From CAWGMT01 sp963823675 (lineage in GTDB: Bacteria > Planctomycetota > Planctomycetia > Isosphaerales > Isosphaeraceae), in NCBI GenBank assembly GCA_963823675.1, contig CAWGMT010000012.1:372001-436000 (forward strand): a DNA stretch of 64,000 nt. Direction: 5' to 3'. Below are positions 52,101-61,633 of this stretch, piece by piece; position 1 is the first letter of the stretch, and each line of letters opens with the position of its first letter. The notes beneath the pieces are model-generated. The model made no database searches. It saw only the letters and a program-made list of their open reading frames with translations, and was not told where the DNA came from. A program made the position numbers and the translations under genes.

Positions 52101-55100
52101 GTCGGATTACCGCGACGACGAGGTCAGCGTGCTCTTGAACCAGGGCAACGGCAATTTCGGGCCGCCGCAGATTGTATCCGGTGGGAAAGGGCCCCAACGA
52201 GGTGCAGGTGGCGGACCTGAACGGCGACGGCATTCCCGATATCGTCACCGCCAATTACGGCAGCGACACGGTGAGCGTGCTCCTGGGCAACGGCAACGGC
52301 ACGTTCCAGCCCGCAGCAGAGCTTTGCCGCCGGCAGCGGGCCGGCCTCGGTGGCCGTGGCCGATCTGTACGGCGACGGCAAGCTCGACCTGGTGGTCGGC
52401 AACCGCAATGCCAGCACCGTCACCGTTCTACCGGGCAACGGCGACGGCACGTTCCAAGCCCCGGTCACGCTGGGCGCGGGCAAGAACAGCTATTCGGTGG
52501 CGGTGGCCGACCTGACCGGCGACGGCAGCTCGACGTCATCACGACCAACGTGCTGCAAGAACACGGTGACCGTGCAGCTCGGCAACGGCGACGGCACCTT
52601 CGGTCCGGGCGAGACCGTGCTCGGTCGGTCCGCGCACCGACTTCGGTGGCGGTGGCGGACTTGAACGGCGACGGCCGGCCCGACCTCGTGACGACCAATT
52701 CCGACGGCAACTCGGTGAGCGTGCTCCTGGGCAACGGCGACGGAACCTTCAGCGTGCAGCAGACGTTCCCGGTGGGCCGCAGCCCGCGCGACGTCGCGGT
52801 GGCCGACCTGACCGGCGACGGCATCCCCGACCTGATCGTCGCCAACTACAACGACGACACCGTCAGCGTGCTCCTGGGCAAGGGCGACGGCACCTTCCTG
52901 CCGCAGGAGGTCTTCCCGGTCGGCGAGAAGCCGTATTCGCTGACGGTGGCCGACCTGACCGGCGACGGCAGGCCCGACATCATCGTCGCCAACTCGGCCA
53001 GCGACACCGTGAGCGTGCTCTTGAACCTGGGCGGAAGCAACGACCTACGTGAATTTCGCGCCGCAACTCACGTTTCGCCACCGGCAGGCAGCCGTTTTCG
53101 GTGGCGGTGGCCGACCTGACCGGCGACGGCATCCCCGACATCATCACCGCCAACGCCGTCGAGCAACACGGTGAGCGTGCTCCTGGGCAATGGCGACGGC
53201 ACCTTCCAGCCCGCAGCAAACCTACGCCGTCGGCTCCCGGCCCTACTCGGTGGCCGTGGCCGACTTGACCGGCGACGGCAAGCCCGACATCGTCACCACC
53301 AACTACGGCGGCAACAGCGTGAGCGTCCTGCTGAACAACGGCGACGGTACCTTTCGGCAATCAGCAGACCTTCGCCACCGACCTGTCGCCGGTCCAGACC
53401 GTCGTGGCCGACGTCAACGGCGACGGCCGGCCCGACCTCGTCACCGTCAGCAACCACGACAGCGCGATCGGGGTGCTCCTGGGCAAGGGTGACGGCACCT
53501 TCGAGCCGGTGGCGGCCGGCGCGGCGTCGGTCTCACGGATACGCCGTTTCTGGCCGACTTCAACGGCGACGGCATCCTCGACAGCGTCGTCCTGGACCGG
53601 TCGGGCAACATCCTCTATCGGGCGGGACTGCCCGGCGCTGCCGACACCTTCGCCCCGCCCGTGATCCTCAACCCCGGCCGGCCGGCGCGCGCCATCACGG
53701 TCCTGCAGATCGGGTCTCAGTTCGCCATCGCGGCCGCCGACGCTCACTACGACCCCACGCTGTCGACCGATCAATTCGTCTTCACCGTCTCGATTTACAC
53801 GGTCAGCGACAACGGCGCCGTCTCGCGCCGTACCGCCTTCTCGACCACGGCCCTGCCCACCAGCCTCATCGCCGCCGACCTGACGGGCAACGGGCTCGAC
53901 GACCTGATCGCCGCCAACGCCCTCGACAACAGCGTCACCATCGCCTTCCAGATATCGGCCGGGGCGTTCGCGGCGCCCTTGACGGTGCCCACCGGCATCG
54001 CGCCGTCGGACATCGCGGTGGGCGACGTGAACGGGGATGGCCTGCCCGACATCATCGTGACCGACCAGGCCTCGGGCGACGTGACCGTCCTGCTCAACGA
54101 TCCGGCGCACTCGTTCAGCCAGTCGCTGCGATTCCGCGCGAGCACGGGCTTCTACGGCCTCAGTACGACCTCCGGCGGTCCGGTCGTCAGCTCTTTCGCG
54201 CAGACCGTCAGCCTGGTCGCGGGCGACTTCACCGGCGACGGCCGCGACGACGTCGTGGTCGTCAATCAAGGTACGCACAGCTTCACCGTGCTGGCCGCCG
54301 ACGGCAGCCGGCGGCTTCGCCAACCCGCCGCTCGCCCTGACCACGTCGACCAGCGACGGCTCGAGCATCAACAACCGCCCCGTCGCGATCGTGGCCGGCG
54401 ACTTCAACCGCGACGGCAACTCGACCTGGCCGTGCTGATGGAGGACACCGGCCAGATCTGGATCTACGACGGGCAACGGCAATGGAACGTTCCGCGCACA
54501 CATTCAGCATCCCGGTCGGCGACAGACGCCACCGGACTATCCGTGGTGCCGGGCAACGGACCTGGGCTGTTCGATCTGCTGGTGGGCAACGGCTTCGGCG
54601 ACGTCCTGATCCTGGACGGCAAGGGGGACGGGACGTTCCAGATCCAGGGGAGTCGCGTTTCGCTGTCGGTCGTACCCGATCTGCTGGGCCCGGGTCAGGC
54701 CGGCGTGCTGGTCGGCGACCAGCAGAACAACCGCGTGACGGTGCAGGCACCGTCGGCCAACGGCAGCAAGTACACCCCGGTGCAGACGCTCGGCGCTGCC
54801 TCGTCGTCATCCGCGCAGCTGGCGCCGGGCGACGTCGCAGTGGGCGTTCCTCGACAAGGGAGCGACCTTGCCCGACGCCATCGTCGTGAGCACGGGCAGC
54901 AACTGCGGTGGAGGTCTATCGCACCACGTCCGTCACCAACGGCGTGCCCACCTTCGCCCCATCGCCGGAGACCTACTTCGTCGGCACCGCCCCGGCCAGC
55001 GTCACCGTGGCCGACATCACCGGCGACGGCATTCCCGACATGCTGATCGCCGACCAGGGCAGCAACGACGTCTCCGTGATTGTTCGGCTCGTACAACGCC

Positions 55101-56568
55101 AACGGCGACTGGGTGGGCATTCCCGGGCCGCGTTTGAAGTCCGGCGGCGACGGCCCGATCGCGGTGATCGTGGAGCGATCTGACCGGCAACGGCATCCCC
55201 GATCTCGCGGTCTTCAACGGCGGCAGCGGCACCGTCACCCTGCTGCCTGGCGTCGGCGGCGGCTTCTTCGATGACCAGGACCCGCAACGTCTGTTCAACC
55301 TGGGCAGCGCGCTGGTCCAGCCACCCACCTTCGTGGGCGACAGCGGTCTGGGCTACGCGGTGACGGCCGGCGGAAACCTGGTGCGGTTCGACCTGATCGA
55401 CCCCAGCCGCCGGCGCCAGGTGGTCTTCTCCGGCCAGCAGGTGCTGGCCGCGCAGGCCCTGCCGAGCGGGCCAAGTCGTGGCGGCCCTCGCCAACGGCGA
55501 CGTCGATCTCTTGGCCCCGCAAGGCAACGGCCTGAGCGTGGCGTCGATCCTGCAAGCGACAGGGGGGCACTCCCGCGCTGCCCAGCGCGATCGACGTGGT
55601 GGAGCAAGGCCAGACGGGCACTTCGATGTTCTGGTCAGCAGCCAGGGCTCCGACACCATCTTCGTCTTCGCCGAGGTAGCGGCGTCGGGCGAGTCGGGCG
55701 GTCCTGTAATGAGCAGCCCAGTCGCTGCCGACCTTCAACTCGTTCCAGCCGCCGTCCCTGGCTGCGACGAGCCAGAGCTTCACCCTGACGACGGGACGCG
55801 GTCGCCACCAGCGCCTCGGCAACGGCGGCGACCACCAGCGCTTCGGCCTCGACGAGCTCGAGCTCGGCGTCTGTCGACTACCGCGACCACGGTCGGGCTA
55901 TCGCTCGGCAGTTTCTCGTCGCTGGGCAACCGGAGCACCGGCGGCACCGGCGGCACCGTCCTGGTTTCGGTCGAGGGCAACACCTATCTGAGCGTGCCCG
56001 ATTCTCGACTTCGGGTCCGAGAATGACGGAGGAAGCCGGCAACGGCGAAGGACGCATGCCCTGGCTTTCGGCGATGCACCCCTTCGGCGACACGTCTCCC
56101 TTGACTCGGTTCGTCATCGGTCTCGACGAGGCCTTGCGAGCATTATCGCGGCGAGGAGGAAGTACCGCTCTCAAGAGGCCAAGGTGCGTCGCACGATCCC
56201 TGGAACGAAGACCTCTTTTATCGTCATCTTCCGCCCAGCGCCCCCGGCCGTCGGCCCGGAGAACGATGCCACCAAGGCCATGCCGGCCGACCCGCGATCA
56301 AGCCGACCGATCAGACGCGGGTCAGCCGCCGATTCGACGAGGACGGGTTCGGCGAACCTCCTGTTCCAGCCTCCGTTCCCGCCGGCTCGAATCGTCGCCG
56401 GCTTCAAGTCCCTGGCCGGTCTGCTCGGCCGCCGCCGCTGCTCGACGCCGGCGAGGTCCGGGATCCGTCTCCAGGGAAGAAGACCGACCACGTGCCCAGC
56501 ACGAGGTGCCGGCCAAACGCGCAGATGCGGCCATTTGGCCCGATTTGCCCTCTTGCGAGCCCGATTGA
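49130..56568 (+). CDS. giant secreted FG-GAP/VCBS propeller protein with LERRVLLA motif (many frameshifts)
   Basis: The N-terminus holds DWLERRVLLAATPF, the planctomycete surface-protein motif. A pre-peptidase-like domain follows (SHFLSIPAEFDLYSV, GETLDAS, TYYIGVSSAPNNNYNP), then a CARDB-like part (SFTVQNRGGADPGNFQVQVLLA). At least 21 tandem propeller units of about 62 residues come next (VAVADLTGDGIPDIVTAN, VSVLLGNGDGTFQP) with the Ca-binding DxNGDG loop, and then more diverged units. Reading passes through all three frames with more than a dozen shifts and one in-frame TAG near 49908. The probable end is the TGA at 56566-56568, which overlaps the next ATG (TGATG). Corrected size is about 2,450 residues. 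Likely exported and surface bound. Confidence 0.72.
50401..53510 (+). repeat. about 21 tandem FG-GAP coding repeats of about 186 bp
   Basis: Blocks GACGGCATCCCCGACATC and GTGAGCGTGCTCCTGGGCAA recur about every 186-192 bases. DNA identity between neighbours is high enough for slippage or unequal recombination, and most frameshifts of this gene fall between or inside these blocks. Confidence 0.85.
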
Positions 56569-57653
56569 TGAGCGACCCATCTTCCGTGGCAGCCGACGTC
56601 AAGAACGAACCCTGGGTCGAGGTGACCGGCTCGCCGCACCTGTCAGCCTGGCTGGCTGAGCAGCAGGTCAGCCTGGCGTTCACCACCTACCAGACGGGCA
56701 AGCTCTTCCTCCTGGGCCGTCACCCCGAAGGCCGACTCGCCGTTTTCGAGCGCACATTCAACCGCGCCATGGGCCTTTGGGCCGATGGCCAGACCATCTG
56801 GCTGAGCACGCTCTACCAGCTCTGGCGTTTCGAGAACCTGCTCCGGCCCGGCGAACTCTACCAGGGACACGATCGGCTCTACGTGCCGAAGATGGCCAAC
56901 ACGACCGGCGACCTCGATATTCACGACGTGGCCATCGACCACACCGGCCGCCCGGTGTTCGTCGCCACCGGCTTCGGATGCATCGCCACGCTTTCGGAGC
57001 GGTCCAGCTTCACGCCGCTCTGGCGGCCGCCGTTCCTGAGCAAGCTGGCCGCGGAGGATCGCTGCCACTTGAACGGCCTGGCCCTGGCGGAGGGTCGTCC
57101 GCGCTATGCCACGGCGGTCAGCACGAGCGACGTGGTTGACGGCTGGCGCGACCGGCGCCAGAGATGGCGGCGTCGTGCTGGAGATCCCCGAAGGCCGCGT
57201 GATCGCCTCGGGGCTGTCGATGCCGCACTCGCCGCGGCTGTACCGAGGCCGGCTCTGGCTGCACAATTCCGGCACCGGCCACTTCGGCAGCATCGATCCT
57301 GGCGGCGGGCCGATTCGAGCCGCTGACTTTCTGCCCGGGCTACTTGCGCGGTCTCGCCTTCGTCGGCGATTACGCCGTGGTCGGACTGTCGCGCCCGCGC
57401 GACGACAAGACATTCGGCGGCCTGGCGCTGGAAGAGGAGCTAGCCAAACGCAGCAGCCGACGCCCGCTGCGGCTTGCTGATCATCGACTTGCGCAGCGGC
57501 GACGTCGCCCACTGGCTGCGAGTGGAGGGATTGGTGCGCGAACTCTACGATGTGGCCGTGCTGCCCCAGGTTTCCCGGCCCATGGCGCTGGGATTCAAGA
57601 CCGACGAGATTCAGCGGACGATCGCGATCGACGAACCGGGAACTCTTTCGTGA
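56568..57653 (+). CDS. TIGR03032/DUF4915-family protein (frameshifted)
   Basis: The start overlaps the upstream stop as TGATG. The protein matches the TIGR03032 pattern: SPHLSAWLAEQQVSLAFTTY, QTGKLFLLG, FNRAMGLWADGQTIWLSTLYQLWRFEN, DIHDVAIDHTGRPVFVATGF and HLNGLALAEGRPRYATAVS. Later parts sit in the next two frames: GGVVLEIPEGRVIASGLSMP, then LRGLAFVGDYAVVGLSRPRD, and finally CGLLIIDLRSGDVAHWLRVEG up to the TGA at 57651. Single extra bases near 57160, 57335 and 57465 explain this. The family is probably a soluble propeller; its role is unknown. Coupling to the giant FG-GAP gene suggests a role in making or handling it. Confidence 0.8.
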
Positions 57654-57657
57654 TTTA

Positions 57658-58452
57658 CTAGGACGTCTCGCATTGCCCCGTCGCGGGCAAAACGATCCCC
57701 TGCGCGGCCCACCCGGCCGGAAGAGGCGCCGTCAGCACCAACTCGGTTCCCGCGATCGGATGCAGTACCTGCAACCGATGTGCGTGAAGCGCGATTGTGC
57801 CGGGCGGCTCGAAAGGACGGCCTGACCCGTAAATCGAGTCGCCCAGGATGGGCATTCCTCGGGCCGCCGCCTGCACCCTGAGCTGATGTGCCCTGCCGGT
57901 CCGAGGCCAGAGCCGCAGCCACCGGCACCCTTCGGGCAGCCGGACTGCCGCACCGACCGCGAACTGCGTGATGGCCTCGCGCGCGCCTGCGGTTTGCGGC
58001 GGAACGATTCGCACCGACCCGGCTCGATCCGGTCTCGTCAACGCGTTCAACCCACGTCTCCCGCAACAGAGGCTCTCGCGGACCGGGCGACGTCGGTGTC
58101 GGTGCGGGCGTCTGCATCTGCGTCGGGAGGCCAGCCATCGACGCACCGGGCTTGAGCTCGACGATTGCCCAGTATTCCTTGATCGCACGCCTTGTTTCGA
58201 ATTGGCTCGAGAGCCGCGCGCGGACTTCGGTGTCTTGGCCCAGATCAAAACGCCCGAAGTCGGCCGGTCAAGGCGGTGCACGATCCCCAGGTAGACTCCG
58301 CTCGGGTTCGAGGAGTCGAGATAAGATCGAACCGCGCCCTCGAGAGTCGTCTCTCCAGGCGGCGACCAGGTACCCAGGGTGAACTGACCGGCCGGCTTGA
58401 CGACCGCCAGACAGTGCTCATCCTCATAAAGAATCCACGGAGGCTCGTTCAC
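57658..58452 (-). CDS. RluA-family pseudouridine synthase (internally frameshifted)
   Basis: It starts with GTG at 58452. Recognisable parts are ILYEDEHCLAVVKPAGQF, the catalytic motif GIVHRLDRPTSGVLIWAKT (Asp nucleophile at about residue 61), and the C-terminal RTGRAHQLRVQAAARGMPILGDSIYG with TIALHAHRLQVLHP. Between about 58135 and 58210 the expected sequence lies in another frame (MAGLPTQMQTPAPTP, RETWVERVD), so two compensating indels garble some 30-60 residues. It modifies uridine in rRNA or tRNA. It converges with the TIGR03032 gene, stops four bases apart. Confidence 0.82.
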   Translation of the reverse strand: MNEPPWILYEDEHCLAVVKPAGQFTLGTWSPPGETTLEGAVRSYLDSSNPSGVYLGIVHRLDRPTSGVLIWAKTPKSARGSRANSKQGVRSRNTGQSSSSSPVRRWLASRRRCRRPHRHRRRPVRESLCCGRRGLNALTRPDRAGSVRIVPPQTAGAREAITQFAVGAAVRLPEGCRWLRLWPRTGRAHQLRVQAAARGMPILGDSIYGSGRPFEPPGTIALHAHRLQVLHPIAGTELVLTAPLPAGWAAQGIVLPATGQCETS

Positions 58453-58611
58453 GCGCAGCTCGTCAGGCTAGACCCCCGACGTGAAAATGACCCGCCGGCG
58501 AGTCTTAACAGCGACTCGCCCGCAGGCCAGAGTTCGAACGGATTGCGACCTGTTTCCCCGGTTCAACCCGAGTTTGACGACCTGAACGGGAAATTGGCAA
58601 CTGACAACTGT

Positions 58612-58997
58612 TCAGTTCCCAGGATTGTACCCCGAATTCGTCGCAGGAGCTCCGAACCTGGCTCCCACCGGCGAACCATAATTGCTGGAATTGGGTGCTG
58701 GCGTTCCCAATGCCGGCGCGAGCCTGCGCCTGAAAGCGCGGTGTTTCCGTCCGGCACGGACGAGCCTGGCGTCGTCGGGCCGTTGGCCCACTGTCCGCCG
58801 CCGTAAGCAGGATTGGAACGCGGACTCGAATTGAACCCGACCGTCGGCGGTGCACCGCCCGGCATACCGCCCGTGGTCGAATACGGCTTTCCGGCCGGCA
58901 CCTCGCTTCGCATGCTGCGGCACCCGCAGGCGCACCCGATTGCCCCTAAAGCGAGCGCCAAGCATCCGCTGGCAAGAACGCGACAGAGTTGATCCAT
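58612..58997 (-). CDS. small Gly/Pro/Asn-rich lipoprotein (frameshifted)
   Basis: GGAGGAGG precedes the ATG at 58997. A lipoprotein signal (LASGCLALALGAIGCACGC) is followed by a disordered tail rich in Gly, Pro, Ser and Asn (YSTTGGMPGGAPPTVGF, NPAYGGGQWANGPTTPG). The frame shifts near 58740: after SGAGS the tail continues as APALGTPAPNSSNYGSPVG in another frame to the stop at 58612. I do not know its function; short lipoproteins of this kind are common in planctomycetes. Confidence 0.55.
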
Positions 58998-59610
58998 CGA
59001 CTTGACCTCCTCCTACTTGGACGCCCGAGGCCGCTCGGGCATTCGGGCGATTCTGAGCCATCGCTCATTCGGCGTCAGCGACAAACGACCTGCCGCTGGC
59101 TAGGCATTTTCCGAACCAAGAACGTGAATCGCGACGTGAATCAGACGCTGGAGCATCCGACGAGAACGTGTGGGAGGCGTGAGGTCCTCCGCTCTGATAC
59201 CCCGATCATACGAAGCCGCCCGAAACGGTCAAGCGCAAAGACCGAAGCAGACACATTTCCGTGACGCAGCGATCTCTCACGTCCGTCGAGCCCCCTCGCT
59301 TGCGCGTTTTGGTGTTGCGCCGTTTGTACGCCGCGCAGGGGCAGCGACATATCAGCCCAGGGCAACGTCCTGGGATCGAAACGGTTGTTGAGTGAAACGC
59401 AAGCCCTGAAAGGGCGGCACAAGCGATGTTTCGCCCTTTCAGGGCCCGGGCGTTTTGGTGGATGTCCGCGCACCCAGAGCGTTGCCCTGGGCTGGTTTGT
59501 TGCGGCCCCTTTCTGGGCGAAGTCCCGAATCGCGCAACACCAAAACTTGCGCGTCGCGTTGGTGTGAATGCCTCTGGCAATTCGCAACGGGGAAGCAGAC
59601 CGGTGACGGC
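58998..59610. other. intergenic between lipoprotein and SOD genes
   Basis: About 610 bases. Most is taken up by the palindromic element at 59307-59545; the rest shows no gene. Confidence 0.5.
59307..59545. mobile_element. 239-bp palindromic MITE-like element
   Basis: Terminal inverted repeats TTTTGGTGTTGCGC (59307-59320) and GCGCAACACCAAAA (59532-59545) match perfectly over 14 bases. Inside lie further matched arms: AGCCCAGGGCAACG (59354-59367) with CGTTGCCCTGGGCT (59480-59493), and GCCCTGAAAGGGCG (59403-59416) with CGCCCTTTCAGGGC (59432-59445). The whole unit is thus a long imperfect hairpin without coding capacity. This fits a miniature inverted-repeat transposable element. Confidence 0.75.
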
Positions 59611-60228
59611 TCACTTCTTGGCCGCGGCAAACCTGCGACCGATCTCCTCCCAGTTCAACGTGTTCCACCAGGCCGCGATGTAGTCGGCCCGCTTGTTCTG
59701 GTACTTGAGGTAGTAAGCGTGCTCCCAGACGTCGAGCCCCATGATCGGCGCGATGCCATCCATGATGGGGCTGTCCTGGTTGGGCGTTGAGGTCACGGCC
59801 AGCTTGCCGTCCTTGCCGACAACGAGCCAGGCCCAGCCGGACCCGAAACGGCTGAGAGCGGCTTTGCCGAAGCTGTCCTTGAACGCGGCGAACCCACCGA
59901 CGTCGGACGTGATCGCCGAAGCCAGCGCGCCGCCGGGCTCGCCACCCCCGCCGGGCTTCATGATCTGCCAGAACATCGAGTGGTTGGCATGCCCGCCTCC
60001 ATTGTTGCGAACCGCCCCGCGAATCGATTCCGGAACCGCATCAAGGTGGGCGATCAGATCTTCCAGGGTTTTGGACTGAAGACCGGGCTGATCTTTAAGG
60101 GCATTGTTGAGGTTGGTGATGTAGGCCTGATGATGCTTCGTGTAGTGAATCTCCATGGTCTTGGCATCGATGTGCGGCTCGAGAGCGCCGTAGTCGTATG
60201 GCAGCGGAGGCAAGGTGAATTCAGCCAC
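59611..60228 (-). CDS. sodA: superoxide dismutase, Mn type
   Basis: GTG start at 60228 with AGGAG upstream. The 205-residue protein is a complete Mn/Fe superoxide dismutase: FTLPPLPYDYGALEPHIDAKTMEIHYTKHHQAYI, GGGHANHSMFW (His ligand and the Gly typical of Mn enzymes), NQDSPI (the Mn-type Gln) and DVWEHAYYLKYQNKRADYI with the Asp and His ligands. It has no signal peptide and is therefore cytoplasmic. The specificity call rests on these residues only; cambialistic use of iron is possible. Confidence 0.94.
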   Translation of the reverse strand: MAEFTLPPLPYDYGALEPHIDAKTMEIHYTKHHQAYITNLNNALKDQPGLQSKTLEDLIAHLDAVPESIRGAVRNNGGGHANHSMFWQIMKPGGGGEPGGALASAITSDVGGFAAFKDSFGKAALSRFGSGWAWLVVGKDGKLAVTSTPNQDSPIMDGIAPIMGLDVWEHAYYLKYQNKRADYIAAWWNTLNWEEIGRRFAAAKK

Positions 60229-60438
60229 GGTGTCATCTCCTCATCTCGTGAGTTCTTGTGTTCAGAAGCCGCTGGCGGCACAAGCCGCGACGCCGTCAGG
60301 CACCGCGGTGCGCCGAACCGGACCGGCACGTCGGAACTGCGTTCCGAACGCCAACCTACCACAACCACTCGGCCCTCTCCAGAAGGTCCCGGGAGATCTC
60401 GCTGGTCTGGGGATTCTCATCTCATGCAACTTCGATAA

Positions 60439-60588
60439 TGCAAAATGAAAAGTGAAAATTTCACTTTGCACTTTTCACTTTGCACTTTTCACTTTGCACT
60501 TTTCACTTTGCACTTTTCACTTTGCGTCTGCTCGTGCAATTCGGGAGAGTGCAAAATGAAAAGTGAAAAGTGAAAAGTGCAAAGTGAC
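60439..60588. repeat. array of 15-bp TTTTCACTTTGCAC repeats with inverted arm
   Basis: From 60460 to 60525 the unit CACTTTGCACTTTT is repeated about five times. It is preceded by its inverse at 60439-60459. After a 23-base spacer the inverse unit appears again as GTGCAAAATGAAAAGTGAAA... (60549-60588). The block can form a long hairpin and lies directly upstream of the four-helix-bundle gene. Confidence 0.9.
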
Positions 60589-60619
60589 AGACGAAAATTC
60601 CGAACGAGGACTTGCAGTG

Positions 60620-61024
60620 ATGGGCACGACACGCAGAGACAATGATGCGCTGGAAGATCGTTTGCTGGACTTCGCGGCCGGTTGCGGCACGGCGGTCGAT
60701 GCCCTGCCGGAGACTCGCATGGGTCGGCGCGTTGCCGCGCAACTGGTTCGGTGCGGCACGTCTGCGGCACCGAACTACGCAGAGGCTCGTGCTGCGGAGA
60801 GTCGCAACGACTTCGTTCATAAACTCGGCATCGCCCTCAAGGAGTTGCGCGAAACGCGAGTCTGGCTCCTCCTGTGCGCCAAGTGCGACCTCTTGCCTCC
60901 TTCCATGCTCGCACCGCTCGCCGACGAGTGCACGCAGCTCATGAACATCCTCGGCAAATCCATCGTCACCGCCAAGGCCAACGCCGACCCGACCGGAGCC
61001 CGCCGCGCCCGCCCGCTGCCGTGA
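60620..61024 (+). CDS. four-helix bundle protein (23S rRNA intervening-sequence protein family)
   Basis: The 134-residue protein from the ATG at 60620 (GAGGA upstream) is all-helical, with the family pattern LEDRLLDFAAGCGTAVDALPE, GRRVAAQLVRCGTSAAPNYAEARAAESRNDFVHKLGIALKELRETRVWLLL and LADECTQLMNIL. Relatives are encoded in 23S rRNA insertions and beside diversity-generating retroelements; their biochemical role is unknown. The frame is open upstream through the repeat (KSEKCKV units), so an extended N-terminus is possible. Repeat arrays of the same 15-bp unit flank the gene on both sides in opposite orientation. Confidence 0.88.
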   Translation: MGTTRRDNDALEDRLLDFAAGCGTAVDALPETRMGRRVAAQLVRCGTSAAPNYAEARAAESRNDFVHKLGIALKELRETRVWLLLCAKCDLLPPSMLAPLADECTQLMNILGKSIVTAKANADPTGARRARPLP

Positions 61025-61037
61025 CCCGCGTCCTTCG

Positions 61038-61094
61038 CATTTCACTTTGCATTTTTCACTTTGCATTTTCACTTTGCATTTTTCACTTTGCACT
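61038..61094. repeat. downstream array of the 15-bp repeat
   Basis: About four copies of TTTCACTTTGCATTT begin 14 bases after the four-helix-bundle stop. They are inverted relative to the arm at 60549-60588, so the gene sits inside a large inverted repeat. Confidence 0.88.
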
Positions 61095-61192
61095 GGGTGG
61101 CCTGATAAGCAGAGACTCCTTGCCCCTGAATCGCGCTTATCATGGAAACCAACCCCTGCGAGCCCCTCTCAACGCCGTGCGCCCCTCGTAGA

Positions 61193-61321
61193 ATGAATGC
61201 CCTGTTCAACACCGCGCTGGACCTGCCCGGGCCGGCCGGCCGCCCCGTTTTCCTGGACCGGGAACGTCGCCGAGCAATCCCTTGCCGAATTGAGCTTGGC
61301 AAAATAGGCGGCTTCGTATAG
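61193..61321 (+). pseudogene. N-terminal fragment resembling planctomycete kinase leader
   Basis: A 42-codon frame reads MNALFNTALDLPGPAGRPVFLDRE, close to the preamble (LFxxALDLPxxERxxFLDREC) that starts many planctomycete Ser/Thr kinases, then diverges and stops. No kinase domain follows. I take it as a remnant; chance similarity is possible. Confidence 0.35.
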
Positions 61322-61338
61322 ACTGGTTTAAACTGGTT
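61322..61338. promoter_or_regulatory. possible operator: ACTGGTT direct repeat
   Basis: ACTGGTT at 61322-61328 is repeated at 61332-61338 with a TTTAAA-containing centre, 23 bases before the antitoxin start and next to a TATAGACT -10-like box. Autoregulation by the antitoxin would fit. No experiment or family consensus is known to me. Confidence 0.3.
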
Positions 61339-61360
61339 GAAAGCTTTTAGGAGAATGTTC

Positions 61361-61609
61361 ATGGAATCGGTTGGTTCATTCGAGGCAAAAACGCATCTGC
61401 CCCAGCTCCTGCAACGGGTAGCCCAGGGCGAGGAATTCACCATCACCAAGCACGGCAAGCCCGTGGCACGGCTGGTGCCTGCCGTCCCGGCCAAACCCAA
61501 GCCCGACGTGCGGCAGGTCATCGAGGAGCTCAAAGCCTTCAGCAAGGGCAACACGCTCGGCAAGGGCATCACCATCCGCGATCTGATCGAGGAAGGCCGC
61601 CGCTTCTGA
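61361..61609 (+). CDS. type II toxin-antitoxin antitoxin, Phd/YefM-like
   Basis: AGGAG eight bases upstream selects the ATG at 61361. The 82-residue protein has the Phd/YefM DNA-binding fold, SVGSFEAKTHLPQLLQRVAQGEEFTITKHGKPVARLVP, and a C-terminal toxin-binding tail (VIEELKAFSKGNTLGKGITIRDLIEEGRRF). It should neutralise the PIN toxin encoded 24 bases downstream and repress the shared promoter. Confidence 0.9.
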   Translation: MESVGSFEAKTHLPQLLQRVAQGEEFTITKHGKPVARLVPAVPAKPKPDVRQVIEELKAFSKGNTLGKGITIRDLIEEGRRF

Positions 61610-61633
61610 CACGCAGTACGAAACGATCCGCAT

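Noticed and set aside
50758..52254. Open frame of 498 codons on the minus strand opposite the FG-GAP repeats
   Set aside because: It mirrors the tandem repeats of the real gene; its residues follow the repeat period and show no independent domain.
60439..60588. CRISPR-like array of 15-bp repeats
   Set aside because: Repeats are directly adjacent with no spacers; they are simple tandem repeats.
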